A model generated the notes under the pieces. It saw only the letters and a program-made list of their open reading frames with translations. It ran no database searches and was not told the origin of the DNA. DNA of 64,000 nt from Burkholderiales bacterium (GTDB lineage: Bacteria; Pseudomonadota; Gammaproteobacteria; Burkholderiales; Burkholderiaceae_E), in NCBI GenBank assembly GCA_003577305.1, contig QEVL01000004.1, forward strand, positions 45,633 to 109,632, given 5' to 3'. Shown in pieces: positions 1 to 9,201 of the stretch (position 1 is its first letter; each line of letters opens with the position of its first letter). Position numbers and translations under genes: made by a program.

Positions 1-591
1 ATCGGGCGCCATCGCCTGTGCGGCGAGTGCGCAGCCGGCGAGCAGGCCGCCCCCGCCCAGGCAGACGAAGAGCGCATCGAGCGGCCCCACCTCCTCGAAC
101 AGCTCGAGGGCCGCGGTCCCCTGGCCGGCGATCACGTCGGCGTGGTCGTACGGCGGGATGAGCGTTGCGCCGCGCTCGCGGGCAATGCGTTGCGCGAGCG
201 CCTCGCGGTCTTCGGTGAAGCGGTCATGGGTGACGATCTCGCCGCCGTAGCCGCGGGTGGCGGCCAGCTTGGCCGCCGGCGCATCCGAGGGCATCACGAT
301 CGTCGCCGACACGCCGAGCTCGCGCGCAGCCAGCGCGATCGCCTGCGCGTGGTTGCCCGAGGAGAACGTGACCACGCCTGCCCGCTGCTGCGCGGGCGAG
401 AGCCGGGCGATCGCGTTGAATGCACCGCGGAACTTGAACGCGCCCATGCGCTGGAAGTTCTCGCACTTGAAGAAGAGCGACGCGCCGGCGCGCGCATCGG
501 CGGTGGCCGAGCGCAGCACCGGCGTGCGGTGCGCATGACCGCGCAGCCGCCCGGCGGCGGCCTGGACATCGACGAAACCGGGAAGGGGCAT
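1..591 (-). CDS. threonine/serine dehydratase (PLP fold type II), 3' end cut by window edge
   Basis: The 197 N-terminal residues of a pyridoxal-phosphate enzyme that deaminates threonine or serine to the 2-oxo acid. Seen: the PLP-lysine segment GAFKFRGAFNA with K53, the substrate loop SSGNHAQ near residue 79, and the phosphate-binding run GGGGLLAG near residue 185. The start ATG at 591 is followed by a typical MPLPGFVDVQ opening. About 120 C-terminal residues lie outside the window, so a regulatory ACT domain cannot be excluded. Serine racemase and hydroxyaspartate dehydratase share these motifs, so the substrate is not settled. Confidence 0.85.
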   Translation of the reverse strand, partial: MPLPGFVDVQAAAGRLRGHAHRTPVLRSATADARAGASLFFKCENFQRMGAFKFRGAFNAIARLSPAQQRAGVVTFSSGNHAQAIALAARELGVSATIVMPSDAPAAKLAATRGYGGEIVTHDRFTEDREALAQRIARERGATLIPPYDHADVIAGQGTAALELFEEVGPLDALFVCLGGGGLLAGCALAAQAMAPD

Positions 592-649
592 GGCGTGGCG
601 CGAAGGGCAGGACAAGGTCCGCGGGATCGACAGCATACGTCGATCGTGC

Positions 650-1411
650 CTACAGCAGCAGCCGCGCCAGGTTCGTGCACAGCAACGCGAGGGCCGCCAG
701 GAACAGCGCGCCCAGTGCCACCTGCTGGTAGGCGCGTTCGCTCGCCTGCCTGAAGAGCCTCGCGCCGAGCACGCCTCCGCCAAAGAACACCGGGGCGAGG
801 TATGCGGCGCTGCTCGCGCCGTCGAACGTCAGCAGGCCGAAGAGCATCATCGAAACCACTGCGGCCAACTGCGCGACACCCGAGACGACGATCAGGTCCG
901 CGCGCTTGCGCCGGGCCGGGTCGCTGCCGGCGAGGATGTACAGCACGAGGGGTGGGCCGCCGATCGAACCGAACCCGGTCAGGAACCCCGACACGATTCC
1001 GGCCCCCGTCTCGCCACCGGATCCGCGAGGCAGCGGCAGATCCGTACCGCGCCACATGAGCCCGGCCATCGCGACGACCGCTGCGCTGATCGCGAGGTTG
1101 CTCAGCAACGGGTCGAGCTCCCGCAACGCGAAATGACCGATCGGAATCGCGACGAGCGCCGACAGGCCCATCGTCGCCAGCCGATGCCGGGTCGTATGCG
1201 CGAGACTGGAGGGAACCAGCATCAGCGTCGCCAGTGCCTCGAGCAGGGTGCCGATCGCGACGGCGGGGATCGGCCCCATGGCGAGCCCCAGCACAGGCAC
1301 GAGCAGCAGCGACGAGCCGAAGCCCGAGAAGCCGCGCAGGAGTCCGGCCGCGAGGGTGACGACAAGGATTGCCGCGATCCAGAGGCCGCCCAGGCCCGCG
1401 AACTCCGCCAT
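650..1411 (-). CDS. TauE/SafE family membrane transporter
   Basis: A 253-residue integral membrane protein, almost entirely hydrophobic, with about eight membrane segments. It opens with the family-typical glycine-rich segment LLRGFSGFGSSLLLVPVLG (residues 23-41), and a second, related glycine-rich run (GFLTGFGSIGGPPLVLYIL) lies near residues 142-160. This is the internal duplication expected of the family, whose members export sulfite, sulfoacetate or related organosulfonates. No adjacent sulfur gene identifies the substrate here. It lies 58 bp downstream of the dehydratase start on the same strand and 33 bp from the HIT gene. Confidence 0.85.
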   Translation of the reverse strand: MAEFAGLGGLWIAAILVVTLAAGLLRGFSGFGSSLLLVPVLGLAMGPIPAVAIGTLLEALATLMLVPSSLAHTTRHRLATMGLSALVAIPIGHFALRELDPLLSNLAISAAVVAMAGLMWRGTDLPLPRGSGGETGAGIVSGFLTGFGSIGGPPLVLYILAGSDPARRKRADLIVVSGVAQLAAVVSMMLFGLLTFDGASSAAYLAPVFFGGGVLGARLFRQASERAYQQVALGALFLAALALLCTNLARLLL

Positions 1412-1444
1412 GGCTTCGATCGAACCGACCCGGCGCTGCGGCGC

Positions 1445-1846
1445 TCAGACGCGGATGCGCGCGGCCATCGCCTGCAGCGCCTCGAACGCCGGGTCGCGAC
1501 GCGGCCAGCCGAGCGTGACTGCATCGCCGCTGTGGCGCGGCAGCACGTGCAGGTGCAGGTGGGGCACCGTCTGCCAGCCCGCGACACGGTTGGCCTGCAG
1601 GATGGTCACGCCATCGGCCGCGAATTCGCGCTCCACCGCGATCGCGATGCGCCGCGCCGCGCGCATCAGCGCGGTGGCGGTTTCCTCGTCGGCGTCCATC
1701 AGCGTTTCGTAGGGCCGGACCGAGGCCACGATCACGTGGCCGTCGTTGACCTGGCCCGCGTCCATGAACGCGAACACGTGCTCGTCCGCGTAGACGCGCG
1801 CACAGGGCAATTCGCCGGCGTGCAGCCTCTCGAAGATCGTCGGCAT
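1445..1846 (-). CDS. HIT family (histidine triad) protein
   Basis: A 133-residue cytosolic nucleotide hydrolase or transferase of the histidine triad superfamily. Seen: the triad HLHLHVLPR near residue 96, preceded by the conserved segments ERLHAGELPCARVYADEH and the DAGQVNDGHVIV strand. Members hydrolyse purine nucleoside phosphoramidates or dinucleoside polyphosphates; the exact substrate cannot be read from sequence. It is divergent from serA with about 120 bp between the starts, so the two may share a promoter region. Confidence 0.88.
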   Translation of the reverse strand: MPTIFERLHAGELPCARVYADEHVFAFMDAGQVNDGHVIVASVRPYETLMDADEETATALMRAARRIAIAVEREFAADGVTILQANRVAGWQTVPHLHLHVLPRHSGDAVTLGWPRRDPAFEALQAMAARIRV

Positions 1847-1955
1847 GATCAGGGCTCCAGGGGTGGAAGAGGGCCGAAGAACCGGGGGAGGAGGATCCCG
1901 GAAGCCGGGTCGCGGGGCAATACCCGTACTGCCAGAGCAGCCGTGTCCGGGATTC

Positions 1956-1961
1956 TACAAT
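1956..1961 (+). promoter_or_regulatory. candidate -10 box of serA, 6 nt before the ATG
   Basis: TACAAT ends six bases upstream of the chosen serA ATG at 1968, so a transcript started at the usual distance would begin at the A of the start codon. No convincing -35 box is visible 16-18 bp upstream, and no Shine-Dalgarno sequence precedes the ATG. This suggests a leaderless mRNA but rests on one hexamer. Confidence 0.4.
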
Positions 1962-1967
1962 TCGCGG

Positions 1968-3212
1968 ATGACGCTTCCGCCTGCCGCCCGCTTCTCCGTC
2001 CCAAGGGAAAAACTCAGGTTCGTGCTGCTCGAGGGCATCCATCCCTCGGCAGTCGACACCCTTCGAGCCCATGGCTACACCAACGTCGAGACATTCAGGC
2101 AGTCGCTCTCGGGCGACGAGCTGGTTCGCGCGATCGAGCGCGCCCACTTCGTGGGCATCCGCTCGCGCACGCACCTCACCGAGGAGGTGATCGCGCGCGC
2201 GCCCAGGCTGAGCGCGATCGGCTGCTTCTGCATCGGCACCAACCAGGTCGACCTCGATGCGGCGGCGCGCCGCGGCATCCCGGTGTTCAACGCCCCGTAC
2301 TCGAACACGCGCAGCGTCGCCGAACTGGTGCTGGGCGAAATCATCATGCTGATGCGCGGGATCCCCGCGAAGAACGCGAAGCTGCATCGCAACGGCTGGG
2401 AGAAGAGCGCCGCCAACTCCTACGAAGTGCGCGGCAAGACGCTGGGCGTGGTCGGCTACGGCCACATCGGCACGCAGATCGGCATCCTCGCCGAGCAGCT
2501 CGGCATGTCGGTGCTGTTTCACGACATCGAGAAGAAGCTGCCGCTGGGAAACGCGCGGCAGGCAGCCTCGCTCGACGCGCTGCTCGCCGAATCCGACGTG
2601 GTGACGCTGCACGTGCCGGCAACCCCGGCCACGAAGAACATGATCGCCGCCGTGCAGCTCGCGAAGATGAGGCGCGGCAGCCATCTGATCAACGCCTCGC
2701 GCGGCGACGTGGTCGACATCGACGCCCTGGCCGCGGCGCTCGCGAGCGAGCACCTGCACGGGGCGGCGATCGACGTGTTCCCGATCGAGCCCAGCGGCAA
2801 CGAGGGCGTGTTCGAGTCGCCGCTCACCCGCTTCGACAACGTGATCCTCACGCCGCACATCGGCGGCTCGACCTCCGAGGCGCAGGCGAACATCGGCGGC
2901 GAGGTGGCCGCCAAGCTGCTGCGCTACAGCGACAACGGCTCCACCGTCACCGCGGTCAACTTCCCCGAGGTGTCGCTCCCCGAGCACACCGGCAAGAGCC
3001 GGCTGCTGCACGTGCACCGCAACGTACCGGGTATCATCGCGCGCATCAACGAGCGCTTCTCCCGCGCCGGCATCAACATCGCCGCCCAGTACCTGCAGAC
3101 CGATGCGCGGCTGGGCTACGTGGTGATCGACGTCGACGCTTCGGCCAGCCAGGTCGCGCTCGACGAGATCGCGGCGATCGAAGGGACGATTCGCTGCCGC
3201 ATCCTGTACTGA
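1968..3212 (+). CDS. serA: D-3-phosphoglycerate dehydrogenase
   Basis: A 414-residue enzyme catalysing the first step of serine synthesis: NAD-dependent oxidation of 3-phosphoglycerate to 3-phosphohydroxypyruvate. Seen: the E. coli-like segment IGCFCIGTNQVDLDAA, the Rossmann loop VVGYGHIGTQIG, the catalytic Arg in NASRGD, the catalytic His in LTPHIGGSTSEAQ, and a C-terminal ACT domain beginning HVHRNVPGIIARINE, which in this family binds serine for feedback inhibition. Length matches E. coli SerA (410). The reading frame is open back to 1845, but homology starts at the ATG at 1968; the upstream 41 codons are low-complexity and not serA-like. Confidence 0.96.
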   Translation: MTLPPAARFSVPREKLRFVLLEGIHPSAVDTLRAHGYTNVETFRQSLSGDELVRAIERAHFVGIRSRTHLTEEVIARAPRLSAIGCFCIGTNQVDLDAAARRGIPVFNAPYSNTRSVAELVLGEIIMLMRGIPAKNAKLHRNGWEKSAANSYEVRGKTLGVVGYGHIGTQIGILAEQLGMSVLFHDIEKKLPLGNARQAASLDALLAESDVVTLHVPATPATKNMIAAVQLAKMRRGSHLINASRGDVVDIDALAAALASEHLHGAAIDVFPIEPSGNEGVFESPLTRFDNVILTPHIGGSTSEAQANIGGEVAAKLLRYSDNGSTVTAVNFPEVSLPEHTGKSRLLHVHRNVPGIIARINERFSRAGINIAAQYLQTDARLGYVVIDVDASASQVALDEIAAIEGTIRCRILY

Positions 3213-3233
3213 ACTCCCGAAGAGCGGGGCGAG

Positions 3234-4433
3234 ATGGACGAACTGCAGTTGAAGCGACCCGGGAAGGCGGCCGTGCCCGTCGCGGTCCCGGCTTTCGCGC
3301 TCTGGCAACTGGGCTTCCGGCCCTTCTACCTGCTGGCCAGCATCTTCAGCGCGATCAGCGTCGGCCTGTGGACGCTGCAGTACTCGGGTTGGCTCGAGGG
3401 CGCCTACCTGAAAGGGCCGCTGTGGCACGGCCACGAGATGCTGTTCGGCTACACGCTGGCAGTGATCGTCGGCTTCCTGCTCACCGCGGTGCGCAACTGG
3501 ACCGGCCTGCCCACGCCCGCAGGAGCGCCGCTCGCCGCCCTGGCCGCGCTGTGGGTCCTCGGGCGCATCCTGGTGTTCACGCCCTGGAGCCTCGCCGCCG
3601 CGCTGGCAAACGCCGCCTTCCCGTTCGCGGCGGCGGCCATGATCGCCGCGCCGATCGCCCGCTCGCGCAATCGGCGCAACTACTTCTTCATCGCGCTGCT
3701 GGTGCTGTTCGGACTGATCGCGCTGGCCACCCACGCGGCGCTGAACGGCGTGGTCGATGTGTCGCCGCTCTTCACGCTGCAACTGGCGCTCGACCTGGTC
3801 CTGTTCATCATGGTGGTGATGGCAGGGCGCGTCGTCCCGATGTTCACCAACAACGGGGTGCCCGGTGCCAACGCCACCCGCCGCCCCTGGATCGAACGGC
3901 TGGCGCTGGGCTCGATCATTGCGCTCTTCCTCGCCGATCACGTGCCGGCGATGCCGGCGCTCGCGGGAGCGGTGGCGCTCGTGGCGGCGATCGTGCACGC
4001 CGGGCGACTGGCGCTGTGGCAGAGCTGGCGCACGCTGCGTACGCCACTCGTGTGGGTGCTGCACCTCGCCTATGCCTGGATCGTGATCCACCTGCTGCTG
4101 CGCGCGCTGGCCGCGGCCGGATGGGTGGCCGAGCCGCTGGCGCTGCACGCGCTCACGCTGGGGGCGATCGGCGTGCTCACGATCGGCATGATCACCCGCA
4201 CCGCGCGCGGGCACACCGCGCGGCCGCTGAAGGCCGACGGCTACGAAACCGCGGCCTACCTGCTGGTGTGCGCCGCGGCGCTCGCGCGGGTGTTCGGGCC
4301 GATGCTGCTGCCGGCGTACTACGCGGCCTGCGTGCAGGTTTCGGGCCTGTTGTGGGTGGCGGCCTTCGGGCTCTATGCGGTGCGCTACTGGCCGGTACTC
4401 ACGCGTCCGCGCCTGGACGGCAAGCCCGGCTAG
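3234..4433 (+). CDS. NnrS family protein
   Basis: A 399-residue polytopic membrane protein with about twelve hydrophobic segments. It carries the family opening FALWQLGFRPFYLLA and the conserved histidine motifs GPLWHGHEMLFGY, GRVVPMFTNNGVPG and the C-terminal GMITRTARGHTARPL. NnrS proteins are heme- and copper-binding membrane proteins linked to nitric oxide tolerance and denitrification; the biochemical role is still unclear. It follows serA by 21 bp on the same strand. No nitrite or NO reductase gene is nearby, so a general nitrosative-stress role is more likely than denitrification. Confidence 0.92.
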   Translation: MDELQLKRPGKAAVPVAVPAFALWQLGFRPFYLLASIFSAISVGLWTLQYSGWLEGAYLKGPLWHGHEMLFGYTLAVIVGFLLTAVRNWTGLPTPAGAPLAALAALWVLGRILVFTPWSLAAALANAAFPFAAAAMIAAPIARSRNRRNYFFIALLVLFGLIALATHAALNGVVDVSPLFTLQLALDLVLFIMVVMAGRVVPMFTNNGVPGANATRRPWIERLALGSIIALFLADHVPAMPALAGAVALVAAIVHAGRLALWQSWRTLRTPLVWVLHLAYAWIVIHLLLRALAAAGWVAEPLALHALTLGAIGVLTIGMITRTARGHTARPLKADGYETAAYLLVCAAALARVFGPMLLPAYYAACVQVSGLLWVAAFGLYAVRYWPVLTRPRLDGKPG

Positions 4434-4550
4434 GAAACCCGCCGGTGTTTCGCGCGTCGCCCGCCGATCCGGCCGCCCGGTTCGCGGCCCTGATCGCGGC
4501 GTGGCCTGCCCGGTTACCATCGGGGTTTTCGAACCCACGCGAAAGGCCCC

Positions 4551-5972
4551 ATGGATCCGCACCGCACCCGCGTCGAACACGACCTGCTCGGCGATCGCGC
4601 CGTTCCCGACGATGCCTATTACGGCGTGCACACGCTGCGCGCGCTCGAGAACTTCCCGATCAGCGACACGCCGATCTCGATCTATCCGGCGCTGATCCGC
4701 GCGCTGGCCTGCATCAAGCAGGCGGCGGCCATGGCCAACAGCGAACTGGGCCTGCTCGACGAAGAGCGCGCCGGCTTCATCGTGCGCGCCTGCGAGGAGG
4801 TGCGCGAAGGCAGGCTGCACGGGCAGTTCGTCGTCGACGTGATCCAGGGCGGGGCCGGGACGTCGACCAACATGAACGCCAACGAGGTGATCTGCAACCG
4901 CGCGCTCGAGCTGATGGGGCGCTCGCGCGGCGACTACGCGGCGCTGCACCCGATCGATCACGTCAACATGAGCCAGAGCACGAACGACGTCTATCCGACC
5001 GCGATCAAGCTCGCGGCCTGGTTCGACATCGCAGGGTTGATCGAGGCCATGGAGACCCTGCGAGGAGCCTTCGCGGACAAGGCGCGCGAATTCGCCGACG
5101 TGCTGAAGATGGGGCGCACCCAGTTGCAGGACGCGGTCCCGATGACGCTCGGTCAGGAATTCACCACTTATGCAACGATGCTCGGCGAAGACCAGAAGCG
5201 GCTGCGCGAGGCGGCCGACCTGATCCGCGAGATCAACCTCGGCGCGACCGCGATCGGCACCGGCATCACCGCGCACCCCGACTATGCGGCGCTCGTCTGC
5301 AGGCGCCTGTCCGAGGTCTCGGGAGTGCAGCTGATCACGGCACCCGACCTGATCGAGGCAACCCAGGATTGCGGCGGCTTCGTTCAGCTCTCGGGCGTGC
5401 TCAAGCGCGTCGCGGTCAAGCTGTCGAAGACCTGCAGCGACCTGCGGCTGCTCTCGTCGGGCCCGCGCGCCGGATTGAACGAGATCGACCTCCCCGCGAT
5501 GCAGGCCGGCTCCTCGATCATGCCCGGCAAGGTCAATCCGGTCATCCCGGAAGTGGTCAACCAGATCGCCTACGAGGTGATCGGCAACGACGTCACCATC
5601 ACTTACGCCGCCGAAGCCGGCCAGCTGCAGCTCAATGCCTTCGAGCCGATCATCGCGCACAGCCTGTTCAAGAGCATCACGCACCTGCGCAACGGCTGCC
5701 TCACGCTGGCCGAGCGCTGCGTGCGCGGCATCACCGCGAACCGCGAGCGGCTGCGCGCGATGGTCGAGAACTCGATCGGCATCGTCACCGCGCTCAACCC
5801 GTACATCGGCTACGCCAATGCGAGCGCGGTGGCGGCCGAAGCGCACGCGACCGGCGGCTCGGTGCACGAGATCGTGCTCGCGCGCGGGCTGATGTCGCGC
5901 GAGGAGCTCGACCGCGTGATGCGCCCCGAGGAGCTGACGCGACCGCAGCCGATCCGCACGCTGGCGAAGTGA
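4551..5972 (+). CDS. aspA: aspartate ammonia-lyase
   Basis: A 473-residue aspartase interconverting L-aspartate and fumarate plus ammonia; homotetramer, cytosolic. Seen: the opening DAYYGVHTLRALENFPIS, the active-site segments TSTNMNANEVI and DHVNMSQSTNDVYPTA, and the superfamily signature GSSIMPGKVNPV near residue 321. Length fits E. coli AspA (478). The GVHTLRA opening and the SSIMPGKVNP signature favour aspartase over class II fumarase, which share the fold. Preceded by about 117 bp of intergenic DNA and convergent with the OsmC gene. Confidence 0.93.
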   Translation: MDPHRTRVEHDLLGDRAVPDDAYYGVHTLRALENFPISDTPISIYPALIRALACIKQAAAMANSELGLLDEERAGFIVRACEEVREGRLHGQFVVDVIQGGAGTSTNMNANEVICNRALELMGRSRGDYAALHPIDHVNMSQSTNDVYPTAIKLAAWFDIAGLIEAMETLRGAFADKAREFADVLKMGRTQLQDAVPMTLGQEFTTYATMLGEDQKRLREAADLIREINLGATAIGTGITAHPDYAALVCRRLSEVSGVQLITAPDLIEATQDCGGFVQLSGVLKRVAVKLSKTCSDLRLLSSGPRAGLNEIDLPAMQAGSSIMPGKVNPVIPEVVNQIAYEVIGNDVTITYAAEAGQLQLNAFEPIIAHSLFKSITHLRNGCLTLAERCVRGITANRERLRAMVENSIGIVTALNPYIGYANASAVAAEAHATGGSVHEIVLARGLMSREELDRVMRPEELTRPQPIRTLAK

Positions 5973-6015
5973 GGGCAGGCGGCCCGGCGGACACCGTGCG
6001 CGCTGCGCCGCCCTG

Positions 6016-6462
6016 CTACTTCAGCTGCGCGCCGGCGGAGTCGAAGATTTCGACCGTGACCGGTATGCCTGCCGCCACGCTCTGCGTGACGGTGCAGAAC
6101 TGCTCGAACTGGCCGAGCACCCGATCGAGGTGCGCGAGCGAAGCGCCCGGCACGCCCACGGTGAGGCGGGCCCGGATCGCGAGCACGCGCAGGCGGTTCT
6201 CGGCATTGCGGCCGATCTCCGCCGTGATTTCGGCCGACAGCGGCTCGGGCTGCTGCTTGAACTTGCGCAGCGCGAACAGCAGCGAACTGGACAGGCAGTT
6301 GCCGACCGACGACGCGAGCAGTTCGATCGGCGACGGACCGGCGCCCTGGCCGAGCGGCGGCGGCTCGTCGCCGATCAGGCGCGGCACTGCCTCCCCGAAT
6401 CGGGCCTCGAACTGGTAGTCGCGCTGCTGCGCCAGGCGCACTGTCACCTTTTCCGCACTCAT
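6016..6462 (-). CDS. OsmC family protein
   Basis: A 148-residue OsmC/Ohr-fold protein. Seen: the conserved glycine- and cysteine-containing helix LLASSVGNCLSSSLLFALRKF and a C-terminal segment with a second Cys (LGQFEQFCTVTQSV), the spacing expected for the peroxidatic cysteines of this fold. Members reduce organic hydroperoxides or act in sulfur-stress responses. The start is set at MSAEKVTVRL; the frame is open eight codons further upstream. It ends 43 bp from the convergent aspA. Confidence 0.85.
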   Translation of the reverse strand: MSAEKVTVRLAQQRDYQFEARFGEAVPRLIGDEPPPLGQGAGPSPIELLASSVGNCLSSSLLFALRKFKQQPEPLSAEITAEIGRNAENRLRVLAIRARLTVGVPGASLAHLDRVLGQFEQFCTVTQSVAAGIPVTVEIFDSAGAQLK

Positions 6463-6643
6463 TTTCCGGGCTCTCCGACCTCGCATCGATCAACAGCGCG
6501 ATCTTACGCGAGACCGATCGGTCGCGCGCCGAGCGTGGACATGCGGCCGGGCGCGACGCGCAGATCGGGCGCGCCGCGGCGGTCGCCGTCCGCGCCCGCC
6601 CGCGCTATGCTCGGGTTCCATCGGGTTTCGGGGCGACTCGCGC

Positions 6644-7225
6644 ATGCAGACCTGGCCGACCGACCGCGCCGCCGCGCTCAGCGACGGGCTGTTTTCGATC
6701 GCTGCAACGCTGCTGGTGATCGACGTGCGGCTGCCGCCGGGCGAGGAGACATTCCACTGGACGATGCTCGGGCAGATCGCGCCGAGGATCCTCGGCTACC
6801 TGATCAGCTTCGTCGTGATCGGCCAGCTCTGGATCGCCCATCACCGCAAGCTGCGCATGGTCGAGCGGATCGACGCCCGCGCGCTGTGGCTGAACCTGCT
6901 GTTCCTGATGCTCGTCGCGTTCATCCCGTTTCCCACCGCGGTGCTGAGCGAACACGGCAACCGCGACGCGGTGGTGTTCTATGCGGCGACGATCGTCGCC
7001 GCGTCGTCGATGCTGCTGCTGCTGTGGCTTCACCTCGGACGGCATCGCGACTGGCTCGTGCAGGGGCCGTCGCTGGCCGCGGAGTTCCGCCGCGAGGGCC
7101 GGCGCACGCTGCTGGTGCCGGCGGTCTTTCTGCTGTCGATGCCGCTGGCGTGGCTCGATCCCGCCTGGGCCATGTATTCGTGGCTGCTGCTGTTGCCGGC
7201 GGCGCTGCTGCTGGGCCGGCGCTGA
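6644..7225 (+). CDS. TMEM175 family (DUF1211) potassium channel-like membrane protein
   Basis: A 193-residue protein with about six membrane helices. The first helix carries the family motif in the form RAAALSDGLFSIAATLLVID, corresponding to RxxxFSDGVFAI of bacterial TMEM175 channels, followed by helices containing GQLWIAHHRKLRMVERID. Bacterial TMEM175 proteins form tetrameric potassium-permeable channels. The Phe of the usual FSD motif, part of the selectivity filter helix, is Leu here, so ion selectivity may differ. Convergent with the GST gene over a 16-bp gap. Confidence 0.85.
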   Translation: MQTWPTDRAAALSDGLFSIAATLLVIDVRLPPGEETFHWTMLGQIAPRILGYLISFVVIGQLWIAHHRKLRMVERIDARALWLNLLFLMLVAFIPFPTAVLSEHGNRDAVVFYAATIVAASSMLLLLWLHLGRHRDWLVQGPSLAAEFRREGRRTLLVPAVFLLSMPLAWLDPAWAMYSWLLLLPAALLLGRR

Positions 7226-7243
7226 AGCGCCGGGACCGGCGCT
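7226..7243. terminator. inverted repeat between convergent genes
   Basis: AGCGCCGG and CCGGCGCT form eight-base arms around a GA loop, covering the gap between the TMEM175 gene and the convergent GST gene. There is no T-run on either side, so it is only a candidate bidirectional terminator. Confidence 0.35.
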
Positions 7244-7955
7244 ACGCGCCCTGCGGCGCGCTGCGATAGGGCTCGTAGAACGGCAGGAAGTCGTGCTCGG
7301 CCAGCGCCGCGTCGATCCACTCGCGCACCGCGACGCACTCGACGATGCGGCGCGCATAGGCCGCGCAGGCCGCGTCGAGCGGCACTGCGTAGGTGCGAAA
7401 GCGCAGCACCACCGGTGCGTAGAACGCGTCGGCGATGCCGAAGCCGCCGAACAGGAACGGTCCGCCCGAGACTGCCAGGCAGTCGCTCCACAACTGCGTG
7501 ACGCGGGCGACGTCGGCCCGCAGCGCCGGGTCTTCGACCAGCGCGCGCTGGCCGATCTGCGGCAGGCTCGCCTCGACGTTGAAGCCGAAGCGGCTGCGCA
7601 GCGCGGTGAAGCCCGAGTGCATCTCGGCGGTGACCGAGCGGGCGCGCGCGCGCGAGGCCGGTTGCGCGGGCCACAGGTGCAGCCCCGCGAAGCGTTCGGC
7701 CAGGAACTCGGCGATCGCCAGCGTGTCCCAGATCGCGAGCGGGGTTTCGTCGACCACTGCCTGCAGCACCGGCACCTTGCCGGCCGGGCTCACCGCGGCG
7801 AGCCGGCGCTTGAATCCGGAGTCGGGCGAGGGCGAGTCGAACCGGACCATCACCTCGTCGAAGTCGATGCCCACCTGGCGCATCAGCACCCAGGGGCGCA
7901 TCGACCAGGACGAGTAGTTCCGGTTGCCGATGTACAGCGTCAACGCCTTGCCCAT
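7242..7955 (-). CDS. glutathione S-transferase family protein
   Basis: A 237-residue GST with an N-terminal thioredoxin-fold domain and a C-terminal helical domain. Seen: LYIGNRNYSSWSMRPWVLMRQ at the N terminus, where a serine in the SSWSMRP loop is positioned to activate glutathione, and the GSH-contacting GKVPVLQ turn. The opening is close to the YfcF-like/zeta-type GSTs with dehydrochlorinase or peroxidase activity. The frame extends to 8051, but the family homology begins at MGKALTLYIGNRNY. Divergent from the patatin gene. Confidence 0.88.
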   Translation of the reverse strand: MGKALTLYIGNRNYSSWSMRPWVLMRQVGIDFDEVMVRFDSPSPDSGFKRRLAAVSPAGKVPVLQAVVDETPLAIWDTLAIAEFLAERFAGLHLWPAQPASRARARSVTAEMHSGFTALRSRFGFNVEASLPQIGQRALVEDPALRADVARVTQLWSDCLAVSGGPFLFGGFGIADAFYAPVVLRFRTYAVPLDAACAAYARRIVECVAVREWIDAALAEHDFLPFYEPYRSAPQGA

Positions 7956-8056
7956 CTCCGCTGCTCCCGTTCGCCGTCGATTATCATCGTGCCCACCCAC
8001 GCGGGGGCGCGGCGAGCCGATCGTATCGCGGCGCGCACCGGTACCGCTCATTATCC

Positions 8057-9139
8057 ATGACCAGCACGCGCCGCACGCCCCGCCATCGCAAGAAGATCGA
8101 CCTCGCCCTGCAAGGCGGCGGCGCGCACGGGGCGTTCACCTGGGGCGTGCTCGACCGCCTGCTCGAGGACGAGCGCCTCGAGATCAGCGCGGTGAGCGGC
8201 TCGAGCGCCGGCGCGATGAACGCGGTGGTGATGGCTTCGGGCCTGATGGCGGGAGGGCGTCGCCAGGCGCGCGAGGCGCTGCGCAGCTTCTGGGCGAGCG
8301 TGGGTGCCTCCGCGCAGCTCAATCCGCTCAACGGCGGCCTGTTCGGTACGCTGTTCGCCAGCGCGGCGAAGTGGTCGCCGCTCGGCCAGTACCTCGACTT
8401 CGCCACGCAGGTGTTCTCGCCGTACCAGCTCAATCCGCTGAACCTCAATCCGTTGCGCCGGATGCTTGCCGACGTGGTCGACTTCGACGCCGTGCGGCGG
8501 TGCGACCGCATCGAGCTGTTCATCGGCGCCACGCAGGTGCGCTCGGGCCAGCTGCGGGTGTTCCGCAACGCCGAGCTGAGCGTCGACGTCGTGCTCGCCT
8601 CGGCCTGCCTGCCGATGGTGTTCCAGGCCATCGAGATCGACGGCGAAGCCTACTGGGACGGCGGCTACATGGGGAACCCGACGCTGCTGCCGCTGGTGCA
8701 CGAAGCCACCGCCACCGACGTGCTGCTGGTGCAGGTCAACCCGATCGAGTGCGACAAGGTGCCGACCCGCGCCCCGGAGATCATGGCGCGCATCGACGAG
8801 ATCACCTTCAACGGCAGCCTGATCAAGGAGATGCGCTCGATCGCGCTGCTCAAGCGCCTGCTGCGCGACGAAGGGCGGCCGATCGAGCGCTATCGGGAAC
8901 CGATGTTCCAGCGGGTGCACGACCTGCGGTTGCACCGGCTCGACGGCGGCGCCGAACTGGCGCGCGCGGGCAACGGCACCCGGATGGCGGCCGACCCGGC
9001 GACACTGTCGCGCCTGCACCGTCTCGGCTCGGCCGCCGCCGACGCGTGGCTGGCGCGCAATTTCGCGCACATCGGCCGGCGCTCGACGCTCGACCTGGTG
9101 CGCGAATTCTCCGGCGAATCCGTGTCGAGACGCGCCTGA
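8057..9139 (+). CDS. patatin-like phospholipase
   Basis: A 360-residue lipid acyl hydrolase. All three patatin elements are visible: the oxyanion glycine run LALQGGGAHGAF (residues 17-28), the nucleophile elbow VSGSSAGAMNAV (G-S-S-A-G, near residue 51), and the Asp of the Ser-Asp dyad in YWDGGYMGNP near residue 201. No signal peptide, so a cytosolic or membrane-associated enzyme of the RssA/YlbK type is likely; natural substrate unknown. Its start lies about 100 bp from the divergent GST start. Confidence 0.9.
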   Translation: MTSTRRTPRHRKKIDLALQGGGAHGAFTWGVLDRLLEDERLEISAVSGSSAGAMNAVVMASGLMAGGRRQAREALRSFWASVGASAQLNPLNGGLFGTLFASAAKWSPLGQYLDFATQVFSPYQLNPLNLNPLRRMLADVVDFDAVRRCDRIELFIGATQVRSGQLRVFRNAELSVDVVLASACLPMVFQAIEIDGEAYWDGGYMGNPTLLPLVHEATATDVLLVQVNPIECDKVPTRAPEIMARIDEITFNGSLIKEMRSIALLKRLLRDEGRPIERYREPMFQRVHDLRLHRLDGGAELARAGNGTRMAADPATLSRLHRLGSAAADAWLARNFAHIGRRSTLDLVREFSGESVSRRA

Positions 9140-9155
9140 TCGGGCATGCCCGATC
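9138..9155. other. 18-bp perfect palindrome after the patatin gene
   Basis: GATCGGGCATGCCCGATC overlaps the patatin stop codon and lies 46 bp before the gshA start. It has no central loop and no following T-run, so it may be a protein-binding site or a weak transcript end. Function unknown. Confidence 0.35.
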
Positions 9156-9201
9156 GGACCCGACCCGAACCGCACCGGCAAGCGGGTAAGATCGCGGCTG
9201 G

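Noticed and set aside
294..6418. Very long open frames (over 1800 codons on each strand) across the first 6 kb
   Set aside because: They are antisense or off-frame shadows caused by high GC; the proteins are Arg/Ala/Gly-rich without domains, and normal genes with motifs occupy the other frames.
9138..9155. Palindrome after the patatin gene as an intrinsic terminator
   Set aside because: It has no loop and no T-run, so it is listed only as a palindrome.
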